Origin: Francisella salimarina
GTDB lineage: Bacteria; Pseudomonadota; Gammaproteobacteria; Francisellales; Francisellaceae
Reading direction: 5' to 3'
Assembly: GCF_007923265.1 (NCBI RefSeq)
Contig: NZ_VOJA01000003.1
Coordinates: 434,001-498,000, forward strand
Length of the DNA: 64,000 bases
A program made the translations under genes and the position numbers. The first letter of the stretch is position 1; each line of letters begins with the position of its first letter. A model generated the notes under the pieces. It made no database searches, was not told the origin of the DNA, and was given only the letters and a program-made list of their open reading frames with translations. Below, in pieces: positions 36,088 through 46,203 of the stretch.

Positions 36088-37065
36088 ATGCAAAGCTTAA
36101 AAGATATTCAGAAGTTAATTAAACAAGATATTGAAAATAACAATGAGTTTATAATCAACTCTCTTTCATCAGATGTTGTTCTTATCAATCAAATTAGTCA
36201 CTATATCATAAATAGTGGTGGCAAAAGACTTAGGCCTTTGTTAGTGATGCTATTTTCTAGAGCTCTAAATTATACTGGCAAAGATCATCTAGCATGTGCT
36301 GCAATTATAGAGTTTATTCATACAGCAACTCTTCTACATGATGATGTAGTTGATGATTCGCACCTACGTCGAGGCAAAAAGACAGCTAATAATGTTTTTG
36401 GCAATGCTGCAAGTGTATTAACCGGAGATTTTCTATACTCTAGAGCTTTTCAGATGATGGTAGGTTTAGATAATATGCAAATTATGCAAATATTAGCAGA
36501 TGCTACTAATAAAATATCGGAAGGTGAAGTGCTTCAACTATTAAACGCTAGAAACATTGATTTGACAGAGGAAGATTACACTAATGTCATATATTGTAAA
36601 ACCGCTAAATTATTTGAAGCATCATGTGAGTTAGCTGGTGTAATTAGCCTTGATAGGCAAAGTTATAGTAAATTTCAAAATAGTATTAAAAACTATGGTG
36701 TCTATTTGGGGAATGCTTTTCAGATAGCTGATGATGTATTAGACTATGTTTCTGATGCAGAAAGTCTGGGTAAAAATATTGGTGATGATCTAGATGAAGG
36801 TAAAATGACGCTACCAACGATTTATGCGTTAGCAAATACTTCAAATCAAGAACAACAGAAAATAAAAGAAGCCATTGAAAAAGGAAACTATGACATAAAC
36901 GAAATTATAGCTATAGTTAAAAATAGTGGCGCTGTTGAATACTCTTATCGAGTTGCATGTCAATATGCTGATAAAGCAAAAGAATCGATAAGTTTCTTAC
37001 CAGAATCAGAATATAAGCAAGCTATGATCTTGCTGTGTGATTTAGCTGTGAAGAGAAAAAATTAG
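36088..37065 (+). CDS. ispB: Polyprenyl (octaprenyl) diphosphate synthase
   Basis: This 325-residue trans-prenyltransferase has the first aspartate motif LLHDDVVDDSHLRRG (about 82-96), GKRLRPLL near the N-terminus, and the second motif QIADDVLDY (about 213-221). It makes the long-chain diphosphate for the ubiquinone side chain in the cytoplasm. The length matches IspB of E. coli (323). It is convergent with the Mip-type gene, with 3 bases between the stops. Confidence 0.93.
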   Translation: MQSLKDIQKLIKQDIENNNEFIINSLSSDVVLINQISHYIINSGGKRLRPLLVMLFSRALNYTGKDHLACAAIIEFIHTATLLHDDVVDDSHLRRGKKTANNVFGNAASVLTGDFLYSRAFQMMVGLDNMQIMQILADATNKISEGEVLQLLNARNIDLTEEDYTNVIYCKTAKLFEASCELAGVISLDRQSYSKFQNSIKNYGVYLGNAFQIADDVLDYVSDAESLGKNIGDDLDEGKMTLPTIYALANTSNQEQQKIKEAIEKGNYDINEIIAIVKNSGAVEYSYRVACQYADKAKESISFLPESEYKQAMILLCDLAVKRKN

Positions 37066-37068
37066 TTA

Positions 37069-37896
37069 TTATTTAAAATCTTTAAGTGTAATTTCGAAAG
37101 TTAACGCTTGATTAGGTCCTATTGTAGCAGGCGCTCTAGTTCCATAAGCTTTGTTTGGAGCACAGTATAATATAAAAGTAGAACCATTAGGCATCTTAGG
37201 AATAGCGTCTTTCCAACATTCTATTAGGTTTCTAAGAGGAAAGGTTGCGTTTTCACTTGAGTCAAAACTTGGTCCTATGAGTTTACCTTCTTTTACATCA
37301 TTAAGCTTTGATTTGTCGTCCTCATAAGCTATTACTGGTGTTGTTCCTTTGTAAGCAATAGTTACTGTGCTATCTGCGGAAGGTTTTTTACCATCACCTT
37401 GTTTAATCATTTGGTAGTAAACACCATCATTTACTTCGACAGCATTATCCATTTTAGCAATTTGCGACATGAACTCATCTGATTTGACCTTATTTAGCTT
37501 AGCTATATCTAACTGCTTTTTAATCATCCTATCTTTTAGAGTTTCCATATTTCTTCTAATTTGACTTTCAGAAATTCTAGGCTTCTCATTGTTGAGAGCA
37601 TCAGCAAAACCTGCGACTGTTTGTTTGTCATATAGCCCAAAATCTTGTCTAGCAATTCCAGACCCAACCTGGTATCCGACTACATAACTTGCATCAGAAC
37701 CCATTTTTAAACTGTTATTAATTGAAGTATCCTTTGTTTGAGTTTGAGTTTGAGTTTGAGTTTGAGTTTGAGTTTGAGTACTAGTAGCTATAGCTTGAGT
37801 TTTAGTCTCACTAGTTGTTTCTTTTGTTGAGCATGAACCAATTGCTATTCCTAGGACAGTACATGACATTATCGCAACTATTTTTTTTAGTTTCAT
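37069..37896 (-). CDS. mip: Mip-type FKBP peptidyl-prolyl isomerase lipoprotein
   Basis: This 275-residue lipoprotein has lipobox GSC with Cys22, a Thr/Gln linker (residues 40-54, seven TQ pairs), an FKBP_N dimer domain (about 67-135) and an FKBP-type isomerase domain (about 150-275). The isomerase part shows VTIAYKGT, GPSFDSSENATFPL, YGTRAPATIGPNQALTFEI. It folds proline-containing envelope proteins. Compared with Legionella Mip, the linker repeat and some altered active-site positions (FDSS for the usual FDSS/FDSSY, GxAPxxIGPN) can be checked by alignment. An AGGAG-type site precedes the ATG. Confidence 0.92.
   Translation of the reverse strand: MKLKKIVAIMSCTVLGIAIGSCSTKETTSETKTQAIATSTQTQTQTQTQTQTQTKDTSINNSLKMGSDASYVVGYQVGSGIARQDFGLYDKQTVAGFADALNNEKPRISESQIRRNMETLKDRMIKKQLDIAKLNKVKSDEFMSQIAKMDNAVEVNDGVYYQMIKQGDGKKPSADSTVTIAYKGTTPVIAYEDDKSKLNDVKEGKLIGPSFDSSENATFPLRNLIECWKDAIPKMPNGSTFILYCAPNKAYGTRAPATIGPNQALTFEITLKDFK
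37738..37779 (-). repeat. Seven-copy hexanucleotide tandem repeat in mip
   Basis: Seven perfect copies of the six-base unit TTGAGT (plus strand) encode Thr-Gln pairs in the linker of the Mip-type lipoprotein. A six-base unit keeps the reading frame, so changes in copy number would only lengthen or shorten the linker. Such repeats mutate by slippage. Confidence 0.9.
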
Positions 37897-37909
37897 CTTA
37901 TCTCCTTAT

Positions 37910-38710
37910 TTATCTTTGAATATCATCTTTTGTGATATTAAAAAAGTCAAAAAGCTCTTTATCTAACATTTGAGATGGAGAAATATTTGATAGAGCTTTG
38001 AATATAACATTTTTTCTTTCAGGGTTGTTATTCTCCCATCTATTAAGCATATCTTTTATAAATACTCTTTGCAAATTATCTTGTGAACCACATAGGTTAC
38101 AAGGAATTATCGGGAAATTTTTTAGTTCAGAATATTCTAGTGTTTCTTTTTCACTTACAAAAGCAAGGGGACGAATTACAATATTACGTTTGTCATCACT
38201 TAATAATTTCGCAGGCATTGATTTAATAGTGCCGTTATAAAAGAGATTTAAAAAAAATGTCTCTATGACATCATCACGATGGTGTCCTAAAGCAATTTTT
38301 GTAATATTGTTCTCCTCAGCAAAATCATACAGAATGCCGCGCCTCATTCTCGAGCATAATCCACATGTAGTTTTACCATCCGGTATAACTCTTTTGACAA
38401 CACTATAAGTATCTCTTTCAATGATATTAAATTCTATATCTTTAGTTCTAAGATAATTAGGTAAAATCTCTTCAGGAAATCCTGGTTGCTTCTGATCCAA
38501 GTTTACAGCTATGATATCAAATTTTATAGGAGCTTTCTTTTGGAGTAATAAAAGCATTTCAAGCAAACAGTATGAGTCTTTACCGCCAGATAGGCACACC
38601 ATTATTTTATCGCCATCTTCAATCATGTTGTATTGATTAATTGCTTGGGCTGTTTTTCTAAGTATTTGTTTTTCTAGCTTTTTTAAAAGTTGTTTATTAG
38701 TTTCTGTCAT
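37910..38710 (-). CDS. ttcA: tRNA 2-thiocytidine synthetase TtcA
   Basis: This 266-residue PP-loop enzyme thiolates cytidine 32 of some tRNAs. The ATP-binding motif is CLSGGKDSY (about 38-46), and the two Cys pairs for the Fe-S cluster are CGLCSRM and CNLCGSQ. It is shorter than E. coli TtcA (311) because the C-terminal tail is reduced. The start overlaps the thioesterase gene upstream by 14 bases, and the stop is 13 bases from mip, which reads in the same direction. Confidence 0.94.
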   Translation of the reverse strand: MTETNKQLLKKLEKQILRKTAQAINQYNMIEDGDKIMVCLSGGKDSYCLLEMLLLLQKKAPIKFDIIAVNLDQKQPGFPEEILPNYLRTKDIEFNIIERDTYSVVKRVIPDGKTTCGLCSRMRRGILYDFAEENNITKIALGHHRDDVIETFFLNLFYNGTIKSMPAKLLSDDKRNIVIRPLAFVSEKETLEYSELKNFPIIPCNLCGSQDNLQRVFIKDMLNRWENNNPERKNVIFKALSNISPSQMLDKELFDFFNITKDDIQR

Positions 38711-39119
38711 TTTTTTCTAAAATCATCTTTTTTAGTTCATTAGGTATTTTTTGTAATCTTCCTGTCTTTGTATTGTAACATGCAAGTTTAGCACTTGCTT
38801 TTGTAATAACTTGTTCATTATTAATTAAGCGTATCTCATAATCAAATTCGATGCTTACTGCACCAATTTTAGTAATATGTTGAGTTACTTCAATCTTATT
38901 AGGGTGTAGTAGTGGTAAGATGTATTTACAGGTTTGTTCTGTAATTACAAGTTGGATAGAGTTTTGAGTGGCCCAAGACATTAATCCACTATTTTCATAT
39001 GCCCATGTTGTTCTAGCTTCTTCAAAATAGTTAAAGTAGGTACAGTTATTTACATGTCCATATTTATCAGTGTCAGCAAAGCGAATATTTACAGTATGCT
39101 TAAAAATATTTGATTTCAT
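38697..39119 (-). CDS. Acyl-CoA thioesterase, 4HBT family (YbgC/FadM-like)
   Basis: This 140-residue hotdog protein has the active-site segment [17 protein letters not shown] (Asp catalytic) at residues 13-29. Its closest relatives by motif are FadM and YbgC, which hydrolyse acyl-CoA in the cytosol. It is distinct from the thioesterase at 4274-4723, which has a different active-site spacing. It overlaps ttcA by 14 bases. Confidence 0.88.
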   Translation of the reverse strand: MKSNIFKHTVNIRFADTDKYGHVNNCTYFNYFEEARTTWAYENSGLMSWATQNSIQLVITEQTCKYILPLLHPNKIEVTQHITKIGAVSIEFDYEIRLINNEQVITKASAKLACYNTKTGRLQKIPNELKKMILEKNDRN

Positions 39120-39128
39120 AACTTACCT

Positions 39129-39740
39129 TTAGAAAATATATGACAGTAGGGGTTTGCGAGGTACTTCACAGTTTTGTAATTGTATAGCATATTTTTGAGC
39201 TACATCAGCGGTTTTACGGGCATAGTTTTTTAAGAATGAATTATTTCTATGACTGCCTCTTCTATATCCTCCAATACCCTCATGGTATGCAAGATATAAA
39301 TCATAAGTATTTGTTTTACTTATACCTGTTTTATTATGGACATTGTTTAAATACCAACCTATGAAATCTACAGCATCAGCATAATCAGAACGTGAGACAA
39401 AAGATTGTTTAGTTTCTTTCTTGTAATGCTCCCATGTGCCATCTAGAGCCTGTGCATAACCATAAGCGCTGGATGCTCTACCTTTTGGAATAAAGCCAAA
39501 ATAATATTGCATAGAAGGTTGTGCATCAGCCCTGAATGAAGATTCTTGACGTACGAATGCCATTTGTATATTTAGAGGTATCCCCCAACGATCGTAGGAG
39601 TCTATCATGTCGTAGTACCAGTCAGGATATTGGTGGATTATACTACACGCATTGTTTATATTTTTTGGAGGCTCTGTTGAGCAAGAACCCAAGAGTAATA
39701 TGACTGTGGTAATCAGTATTAGTTTTACTATCTTTTTCAT
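39129..39740 (-). CDS. Lytic transglycosylase lipoprotein, SLT family
   Basis: This 203-residue lipoprotein has lipobox LLGSC with Cys at about residue 20. The SLT-type catalytic Glu is in FVRQESSFRA, followed by SSAYGYAQAL and later YLAYHEGIGGY. It would cleave the glycan strand of peptidoglycan at the outer membrane inner face. It resembles the short EmtA/SLT-4 type. The start overlaps the dacB stop by 1 base, so dacB and this gene act as a pair in wall remodelling. Confidence 0.9.
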   Translation of the reverse strand: MKKIVKLILITTVILLLGSCSTEPPKNINNACSIIHQYPDWYYDMIDSYDRWGIPLNIQMAFVRQESSFRADAQPSMQYYFGFIPKGRASSAYGYAQALDGTWEHYKKETKQSFVSRSDYADAVDFIGWYLNNVHNKTGISKTNTYDLYLAYHEGIGGYRRGSHRNNSFLKNYARKTADVAQKYAIQLQNCEVPRKPLLSYIF

Positions 39741-41143
39741 TATAAATTCCTATAAAAAACATCCACAACTTTATCTTGGAATCTACGAGCATTGTAACGA
39801 TCAGAGTACTTGAGATCATTTAGCATGATCGAAAATGAGATGCGATGGTTTTTTGCAGTTAAAACATAGCCTGATAGTGTTGATACTCCAGATAATGTAC
39901 CTGTTTTTGCATGTACTCGACCAAGCAGTTTGCCTCCCATTCTATATGCGATGGTACCACTTATTCCAGATGAAGGTAGGTAATTATAGAATTGTTTACC
40001 AACTTTACTGTTAAAAGTTTTAGTCAAGAAATCAACCATAAATTCAGGACTAACTCTATCCAGATGTGATAATCCAGATCCGTCATACATAGTCAAAGCA
40101 GACGTGTCTAATCCTAGTTTTGAATATAAGATGCTTTGAACAGCTTCAGTACCCGCTTTAGTTGAGCCAATTCCTTTTTCTTGTAAACCAATAGTATTTA
40201 GTATAGTTTCTGCATATAAATTGTCAGAGTGTTTAAGAGTTTGGTCAAAGAAGTGTCCAATTGTTGCTGATCTTGTTGTTATTTGTGATTCATAACCAGC
40301 TGGAATATCACTAGCAATAAGTACCTTACCATGTTTTACTCCACTAGAACTTAAAAAATCATTAACAGTATCTACTGTCTTTAAAGCAGGGTTTCTAATT
40401 GCCAGTTTAAACATTTTTTCAGCTGTTCTAGATAAATATCCACTTATATATACCACGTTATCATCATTCATTGATAAAATCGTAGCCTTTGTTGCACTTG
40501 TATATTTAGCTGAATTTTTTATGTCAATGTTGCTAGCATTGCTAAGCTCTACAACTCTAGTAGTTAAACTATTTGGATTTTTAACTAGTTTTATAACAGT
40601 ACAGTTTCTATTTAATGTAAAGCTAGAAGCCGGTGCACCATAGCATAATGTTTTATCTTCTTTAGACCAACCCCTAGGGATATATGGTCCTGAAAATACA
40701 CCAACAAGATATACATCGCCTGTAATTTTAGATATTCCTTTTTCTGTTTTTATCTTTCTTATCAATGATGATAACTGACTACCAGTAAGGGCTGGATTAC
40801 CAGTAAATTTTATATACATATCACCATAGAGAGTATGGTTTGATATTCTATTAGATGGATACATAACAGTAGTTGTAAATCTAAAGTTACTAGGAATAGC
40901 AAATAATCCTGAGACGATTGTAAATACCTTATTATTACTTGCAGGTTTCATTGATCTGTTTTCAGCATAGGCATACAGATCAGCACCTGTCATAGTTCTT
41001 TGGGCTGCTACAGCAATTTTAGCATTAGATAAGTTATACTTTTTTACAAGAGATTGTATTTCGCTACGAGTAGATGCGTAAGATAGGTTTGCGCTTGCTA
41101 CAAATATAGATATAGCTACTAAAAGCTTAGTTCTTTTTATCAA
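39740..41143 (-). CDS. dacB: D-alanyl-D-alanine carboxypeptidase/endopeptidase PBP4
   Basis: This 467-residue class C penicillin-binding protein has a signal peptide (ending SYA-ST). It shows SxxK as SNNK (Ser69, Lys72), SxN as SDN (in KHSDNLYAE) and KTG in HAKTGTLSG. It trims and opens peptide cross-links in the periplasm. TTG 41143 is the likely start, with a GG-containing site (AGGT) about 9 bases before it. It overlaps the transglycosylase gene by 1 base. Confidence 0.94.
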   Translation of the reverse strand: MIKRTKLLVAISIFVASANLSYASTRSEIQSLVKKYNLSNAKIAVAAQRTMTGADLYAYAENRSMKPASNNKVFTIVSGLFAIPSNFRFTTTVMYPSNRISNHTLYGDMYIKFTGNPALTGSQLSSLIRKIKTEKGISKITGDVYLVGVFSGPYIPRGWSKEDKTLCYGAPASSFTLNRNCTVIKLVKNPNSLTTRVVELSNASNIDIKNSAKYTSATKATILSMNDDNVVYISGYLSRTAEKMFKLAIRNPALKTVDTVNDFLSSSGVKHGKVLIASDIPAGYESQITTRSATIGHFFDQTLKHSDNLYAETILNTIGLQEKGIGSTKAGTEAVQSILYSKLGLDTSALTMYDGSGLSHLDRVSPEFMVDFLTKTFNSKVGKQFYNYLPSSGISGTIAYRMGGKLLGRVHAKTGTLSGVSTLSGYVLTAKNHRISFSIMLNDLKYSDRYNARRFQDKVVDVFYRNL

Positions 41144-41273
41144 AGTGATAAACCTATATATGTTTCTAATTTCTTAATTTGGAATAATAGCATTTTATAC
41201 ACTATAAATATAGTGGGGGTACTGTGTAATATATAGATAGGTTTTGGGTTAGTGTAAATAAGTTGTAGCTATG

Positions 41274-41301
41274 TTGCATTTATATTGTTATATGGTAGAA
41301 T
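41274..41301 (+). promoter_or_regulatory. Candidate promoter of the rpsU-dnaG-rpoD operon
   Basis: TTGCAT (41274-41279) and TAGAAT (41296-41301) are spaced by 16 bases, about 93 bases before rpsU. The leader between contains CAGCTTTGGGTAAAGAGCTG, which can form a short hairpin. The match is fair and the assignment is inference. The rest of the 250-base gap before rpsU shows nothing else clear. Confidence 0.5.
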
Positions 41302-41393
41302 GATAGCCTGTAAATTTGTCTATCAGCTTTGGGTAAAGAGCTGTAGTTTTGTTAAATTTAAATTAAACTGGCATTTAAGTGAGGTGAGAGGGT

Positions 41394-41591
41394 ATGCCAA
41401 GCGTTAGAGTTAAAGAAAGAGAACCTTTTGATGTTGCTCTTAGAAGATTTAAGAGATCTTGTGAGAAGGCTGGAATAGTATCTGAACTACGTCGTAGAGA
41501 GTACTTTGAAAAGCCAACTTGGGCACGTAAAAGAAAGAAAGCTGCTGCTGTCAAAAGAGCTTACAAGAGCAATATGATGGCTAGAAGGTAG
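41394..41591 (+). CDS. rpsU: 30S ribosomal protein bS21
   Basis: This 65-residue very basic protein begins [21 protein letters not shown] and has [11 protein letters not shown] near the end, the bS21 pattern. It supports translation initiation on the 30S subunit. It is the first gene of the rpsU-yqeY-dnaG-rpoD unit. A GAGGTGAG site precedes the ATG. Confidence 0.97.
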   Translation: MPSVRVKEREPFDVALRRFKRSCEKAGIVSELRRREYFEKPTWARKRKKAAAVKRAYKSNMMARR

Positions 41592-41653
41592 TATATTATT
41601 TAATTCACCGTTGAGAGTTTAACTCTCCCTTTCACTAGGAATTCTTTTTTAAA

Positions 41654-42100
41654 ATGTCACAAATTTTTGATCAATTGACTCTTGATATGAAAGAGTCAAT
41701 GAAAAATAAAGATAAAAATAGATTAACTACTATTCGTATGGCTATGTCGGCCATTAAGCAAAAACAAATTGATGAGAAAATTGATATTACAGATGATATT
41801 GTTACAGTTGTAATAACAAAAATGATCAAGCAAAGACAAGACTCTTATAATCAATACATACAAGCAGAAAGAGCTGAGCTTGCAGAGGGTGAAAAAAAAG
41901 AGATTGAAATCTTGACTAAATATATGCCCAAACAGCTTAGTGATGAAGAGGTTGTGACTATTGTTCAAAAAGCAATAGAATCTGTTGGAGCTACCTCAAT
42001 GAAAGAAATGGGTAAAATAATGGCTAGTGTAAAAAAAGAGCTTGCTGGTAGAACAGATATGAGTAAAGTGAGTGCTATAGTAAAGTCAAACTTATCTTAA
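41654..42100 (+). CDS. yqeY: YqeY/GatB-like protein
   Basis: This 148-residue YqeY-family protein has helical repeats and the conserved stretch EILTKYMPKQLSDEEV (about 84-99), then MGKIMASVKKEL. The family is homologous to the tail domain of the amidotransferase subunit GatB and may bind tRNA, but the cellular role is not proven. Its place between rpsU and dnaG is common in gammaproteobacteria. Confidence 0.93.
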   Translation: MSQIFDQLTLDMKESMKNKDKNRLTTIRMAMSAIKQKQIDEKIDITDDIVTVVITKMIKQRQDSYNQYIQAERAELAEGEKKEIEILTKYMPKQLSDEEVVTIVQKAIESVGATSMKEMGKIMASVKKELAGRTDMSKVSAIVKSNLS

Positions 42101-42118
42101 CTTTTAGATTTTATCAGT

Positions 42119-43939
42119 ATGGCAAAAAAGATTTCAAATAGTTTTATAAAAGAGCTTGTTGCAAGTGCTGATATTGCAGATGTTGTGTCTAGATATGTCA
42201 ACCTCAAGAAATCTGGAAAAAATTATAAAGCATGTTGTCCATTTCATAATGAAAAAACGCCTTCATTTTATGTTAATACTCAAAAGAAATTTTTTCATTG
42301 CTTCGGGTGTGGTGTATCTGGAGATGCCTTAACTTTCGTTAAAAAAATAAATAATTTAGACTTCGTAGAAGCAGTTAATAATTTAGCAGAGATTGTGGGG
42401 AAACCCATTGAATATGAGAATTATTCACAAGAAGATTTGCAAAGAGAACATCTTTTTAATAAGTGTATTGGTTTTTTAGCGATAGCTCAAAAATATTATC
42501 GTTGGAATCTTGGTAATTCAGTATCAAAAGAAAAAGCTATAGAGTATCTTAAGAAAAGAGGAATCGATAGTGGATTAGCTAAAGTGTTTGGTATTGGATA
42601 TTCATCGGAAGGTTGGAATAATATTACCCAGCTTGCTAAATCTGTCAATGTATCTGAAGATATATTAATTGATACAGGTCTTTCAATAAAGAGTGATAAA
42701 GGAAATGTTTATGACCGTTTTCGCAATAGAATAATGTTTCCTATAAGAAATATTCAAGGAAGCGTTATTGGTTATGGCGGTAGGGTGATTGATGATTCTG
42801 ATACAGTTAAATACTTGAACTCTCCAGAAACTATAGTTTTTCAAAAAAATAATATTTTGTATGGATTATATGAATATAGAGAGAGAAAAAAACAACATCC
42901 TGAGTTGGCAAATCAAAGTCTTATTGTTGTAGAGGGGTATATGGATGTTGTTGGGTTGGCTCAATATGGTTTTTATTCTGCTGTGGCAACGTTAGGAACA
43001 GCATTTTCACAAAATCATGCAAAAATATTATTCCGTGAGAGTAACTCAGTGATACTTTGCTTTGATGGCGATAGTGCTGGACAAAACGCGGCTATCCGAA
43101 GTATTAAAATAATTTTACCTATTTTAGATGGTAATAAAAAACTTAGAATACTTACTCTAAAGGAAGGAAAGGATCCTGACGATTATATCAAAGAACATGG
43201 GTTGATAAGTTTCCAGAGTGAACTAGATAACTCTTTGTTGGTTTCAGATTTTATAATAAGACATATAATAGGCAATAGAGATATTTCTAAAGCTGAGTGT
43301 AAAGCAGAAATTTTGGAGAATTTAAAAGATTTTTTATCTGATGTTGATGAAAATATTTATTCAGAGAGTATTGTATCAACCGTCTCAGAGAAAATAAATA
43401 TTAGTTCTGATCAAGTAAAAAGATTAATCAAGCTAGGAAAGCAAAAATTTAGTATTGATACTATGAATAAGAGTAATCATATGATTAAGCAAAAAAGGCT
43501 TTCAAAAAATATTTTACTTGAAGAGGTAGTGTTAGCTGAAATTTTTGTTAATATTGATGATTTTCGCATTCTACTAAAAGAAAATGACTTTGAAATATTT
43601 TCTACTTCAAAAAATCTTGATATTCTTGTAAAAAGCTTGAAAATTTTAAAAGAAGACTCATCTAATCAAATAGAAACTGTGGTATTGATACAGTTTTTGG
43701 CAGAGGACTATCCTGACTATAGAGAGTATTTCTTTGAGTTATTGAGTTATGGCATTAACAAGGCTAGAAAAAAATCTGATGGTGAACAGTATTGCAGTCA
43801 GATATTAAATGACTTAAAAAGGGTTGAAGCTAATAGTGTAAAAGAGCAGCTTAATCATTTAGGGTCTCTACCTTTTAGGACAGATGTTCAAGAGATGGAA
43901 CGTAAGTATTTAGTAGCAAAATTAGGTAATAAAATATAA
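42119..43939 (+). CDS. dnaG: DNA primase DnaG
   Basis: This 606-residue primase has the N-terminal zinc motif (CCPFHNEKTPSF, then HCFGCGVSG), the TOPRIM core with VVEGYMDV and CFDGDSAG, and a C-terminal DnaB-binding domain. It makes RNA primers at the fork with DnaB, encoded at 29.6 kb. The length is close to E. coli DnaG (581). The start lies 18 bases after yqeY. Confidence 0.96.
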   Translation: MAKKISNSFIKELVASADIADVVSRYVNLKKSGKNYKACCPFHNEKTPSFYVNTQKKFFHCFGCGVSGDALTFVKKINNLDFVEAVNNLAEIVGKPIEYENYSQEDLQREHLFNKCIGFLAIAQKYYRWNLGNSVSKEKAIEYLKKRGIDSGLAKVFGIGYSSEGWNNITQLAKSVNVSEDILIDTGLSIKSDKGNVYDRFRNRIMFPIRNIQGSVIGYGGRVIDDSDTVKYLNSPETIVFQKNNILYGLYEYRERKKQHPELANQSLIVVEGYMDVVGLAQYGFYSAVATLGTAFSQNHAKILFRESNSVILCFDGDSAGQNAAIRSIKIILPILDGNKKLRILTLKEGKDPDDYIKEHGLISFQSELDNSLLVSDFIIRHIIGNRDISKAECKAEILENLKDFLSDVDENIYSESIVSTVSEKINISSDQVKRLIKLGKQKFSIDTMNKSNHMIKQKRLSKNILLEEVVLAEIFVNIDDFRILLKENDFEIFSTSKNLDILVKSLKILKEDSSNQIETVVLIQFLAEDYPDYREYFFELLSYGINKARKKSDGEQYCSQILNDLKRVEANSVKEQLNHLGSLPFRTDVQEMERKYLVAKLGNKI

Positions 43940-43963
43940 AAAATTCTATTGGAGTATTAATAG

Positions 43964-45697
43964 ATGACAAGAGAAGATTTACTTTCTGATCTAAAAGATT
44001 TGATAGTTGATGGTAAAGAAAGAGGTTATTTAACTAGAGCAGACATTCTGGATGCATTACCAGGAGATGTGTCAGACGATCCTAAAAAGTATGAAGAAAT
44101 AGAAGCTATACTTATAGATGCTGGTATTGATGTTTATGATAGAACTCCTCAATTAGATGAAGATGATGAACGAAAAGTAAGTGAGGCGAACTTAGATGAT
44201 TTGAAAGGTAAGACTTCTGATCCTATCCGTATGTATATGCGAGAAATGGGTATAGTAGATCTTTTAGATAAAAAAGGTGAGACTGATATCGCCATCAGAA
44301 TCGAAGAAGGTACTACGGAAGTTTTTAGTACTATTTTGAGTTACCCAATAGTTATTAAAACTTATATTGAACGCTTTCGTGAATTAGAAGAAAAAGCTGA
44401 TGATTACATGTCATCACAAGATATTGAAGATGAGTCTGTAGCTAAGTATATTCGCTTTAATGAAATTATAGCGGGCTTCAGTGATGAGCAGATTACAGAA
44501 GAAAAAGTTGCGGAAGATGATCATGATGAGAAGATTGATACTCAAAGAGCATATAATTTCTTTGTAAACCTTGAGAAAATGTTTGAGGAGTACCAGGAAA
44601 AACCTAATAAAAAGCTATATAACAAAATAGTCAAAGAGTTTGAATGTTTAAGGTTATCTACTTCTCACTTGCAGAAATTGGTTGACTACATTAGACTCCC
44701 TTATGCTCGAGTTAAAGAGTTCGAGAGAAAAATACTTAGATTGTGCGTAGAAAGATCAAAAACTCCTCGTCAGGAGTTTATCAAGGTATATGAAATTGGC
44801 TCTGTTGAGTGGCTGGAGCCTTTAACTAAAAAATATAAATTTACAGATAATACTATCAAAGAAATTAATAACTTAACTAAGCAAATTAATCAATTTCAGA
44901 CTCTGATGATGATGAAAGTTGAAGAACTTAAAAAAGTTAATGTTGAAATTTCTAAGAGTGAAGCAAAAATTACTCAAGCTAAAAAAGAAATGATAGAAGC
45001 AAACTTAAGACTAGTTGTTTCAGAGGCTAAAAAATATACTAATAGAGGTTTGCATTTCTTGGATATTATACAAGAAGGTAATATTGGTCTAATGAAGGCT
45101 GTTGATAAGTTTGATTACAGAAAAGGTTTTAAGTTTTCAACTTATGCAACTTGGTGGATTCGTCAGGCAATCACTCGTTCTATTGCGGATCAAGCTAGAA
45201 CAATTCGAGTTCCAGTTCATATGATTGAAACTATCAATAAAGTTAATAGAATTAAACGTCAAATACTTCAAGAGAAAGGACGCGAGGCTACAGAAGAGGA
45301 GATTATTGAATACACTCCAAATATGACTAAGGATAAGCTTAAAAAAATTCTTAATATCTCGCATACTCCTATTTCTATGGAGAGTCCAATTGGTGATGAT
45401 GAAGATTCAACAGTAGGTGACTTTATTGAGGATAAGAATAATTATTCCCCAATTGAGGCAGCAAACTTAGAGAACTTAAGAGAGGCTATTAAGGAGCTTA
45501 TTGATACGGGTTTAACTGAAAGAGAAGCAAAAGTTCTTATGATGCGTTTTGGTATTGGTATGAATACGGACCATACTCTTGAAGAAGTAGGTAAGCAGTT
45601 CAATGTAACCAGAGAACGTATTAGGCAGATTGAAGCAAAAGCTCTTAGAAAGCTAAAGCATCCATCAAGATCGGCATTCTTAAAAACATTTTTATAA
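43964..45697 (+). CDS. rpoD: RNA polymerase sigma-70 factor RpoD
   Basis: This 577-residue primary sigma factor has region 1.1 (about 1-70) and 1.2 ([11 protein letters not shown]). Regions 2.1-2.4 ([14 protein letters not shown] to [20 protein letters not shown]) follow, then 3, and region 4.2 with [20 protein letters not shown]. It is somewhat shorter than in E. coli (613) owing to a smaller non-conserved insert between 1.2 and 2.1. A GGAG site precedes the ATG. It ends the macromolecular synthesis operon. Confidence 0.97.
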   Translation: MTREDLLSDLKDLIVDGKERGYLTRADILDALPGDVSDDPKKYEEIEAILIDAGIDVYDRTPQLDEDDERKVSEANLDDLKGKTSDPIRMYMREMGIVDLLDKKGETDIAIRIEEGTTEVFSTILSYPIVIKTYIERFRELEEKADDYMSSQDIEDESVAKYIRFNEIIAGFSDEQITEEKVAEDDHDEKIDTQRAYNFFVNLEKMFEEYQEKPNKKLYNKIVKEFECLRLSTSHLQKLVDYIRLPYARVKEFERKILRLCVERSKTPRQEFIKVYEIGSVEWLEPLTKKYKFTDNTIKEINNLTKQINQFQTLMMMKVEELKKVNVEISKSEAKITQAKKEMIEANLRLVVSEAKKYTNRGLHFLDIIQEGNIGLMKAVDKFDYRKGFKFSTYATWWIRQAITRSIADQARTIRVPVHMIETINKVNRIKRQILQEKGREATEEEIIEYTPNMTKDKLKKILNISHTPISMESPIGDDEDSTVGDFIEDKNNYSPIEAANLENLREAIKELIDTGLTEREAKVLMMRFGIGMNTDHTLEEVGKQFNVTRERIRQIEAKALRKLKHPSRSAFLKTFL

Positions 45698-45784
45698 ATT
45701 TTCTTATTAATAAACTTCTCAACTAAAATGGCTTTTTATACTTAGCTGTGCTATATTTTTGCTAATTTTTATTTACTCAATTTT

Positions 45785-46183
45785 ATGATGAAAAAAATAG
45801 TATTATTATTTATACTAATATCAAGTATCTTTAGTCTTAACAGCTGTTTATTAATTGGAGCAGGTGTTTATGGTGTTGATCAAGCTGCGTCATACTCTGA
45901 GAACCTTGACTACTCTGTTATAGATGTTAGCAATTCAGTTTTGCACGTTCTTAGGGAAATGCCAGGTGTCACTATTACTAAGAATATTATAACTAATCAA
46001 GCATCAGAGATTGATGGCGATGTTAACTCGGAGAGATTCAAAGGGACGTTTAGTATTAGTGTGACTAGAATAGCTGACAATTCATCAACGTTATCTATTA
46101 AGTACGATATATTTGGTGATAAAGTTCAATCGAAAAGATTCTTAAGAAATGTTAAAGAAGATCTGCATAAAAATGCAGCTTGA
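45785..46183 (+). CDS. DUF3568-like lipoprotein
   Basis: This 132-residue lipoprotein has lipobox LNSC with Cys21 (ATG 45785). The body is small and resembles DUF3568, a family found repeatedly in Francisella: an early LLIGAGVYG segment, then a helix DVSNSVLHVLREM, and alternating strands. Function is unknown; an envelope location follows from the lipobox. An ATG one codon later is equally possible. It stands alone between rpoD and the convergent lipB gene. Confidence 0.78.
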   Translation: MMKKIVLLFILISSIFSLNSCLLIGAGVYGVDQAASYSENLDYSVIDVSNSVLHVLREMPGVTITKNIITNQASEIDGDVNSERFKGTFSISVTRIADNSSTLSIKYDIFGDKVQSKRFLRNVKEDLHKNAA

Positions 46184-46203
46184 AATAAATAATTAAATCT
46201 TGG

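Noticed and set aside
37738-37779. Short tandem repeats read as a CRISPR array
   Set aside because: The unit is six bases, has no spacers and lies inside a coding frame.
41613-41627. GAGAGT/ACTCTC inverted repeat after rpsU, possible terminator
   Set aside because: The loop is only three bases and the following sequence is CCTTTCAC rather than a T run. The operon is expected to read through into yqeY and dnaG.
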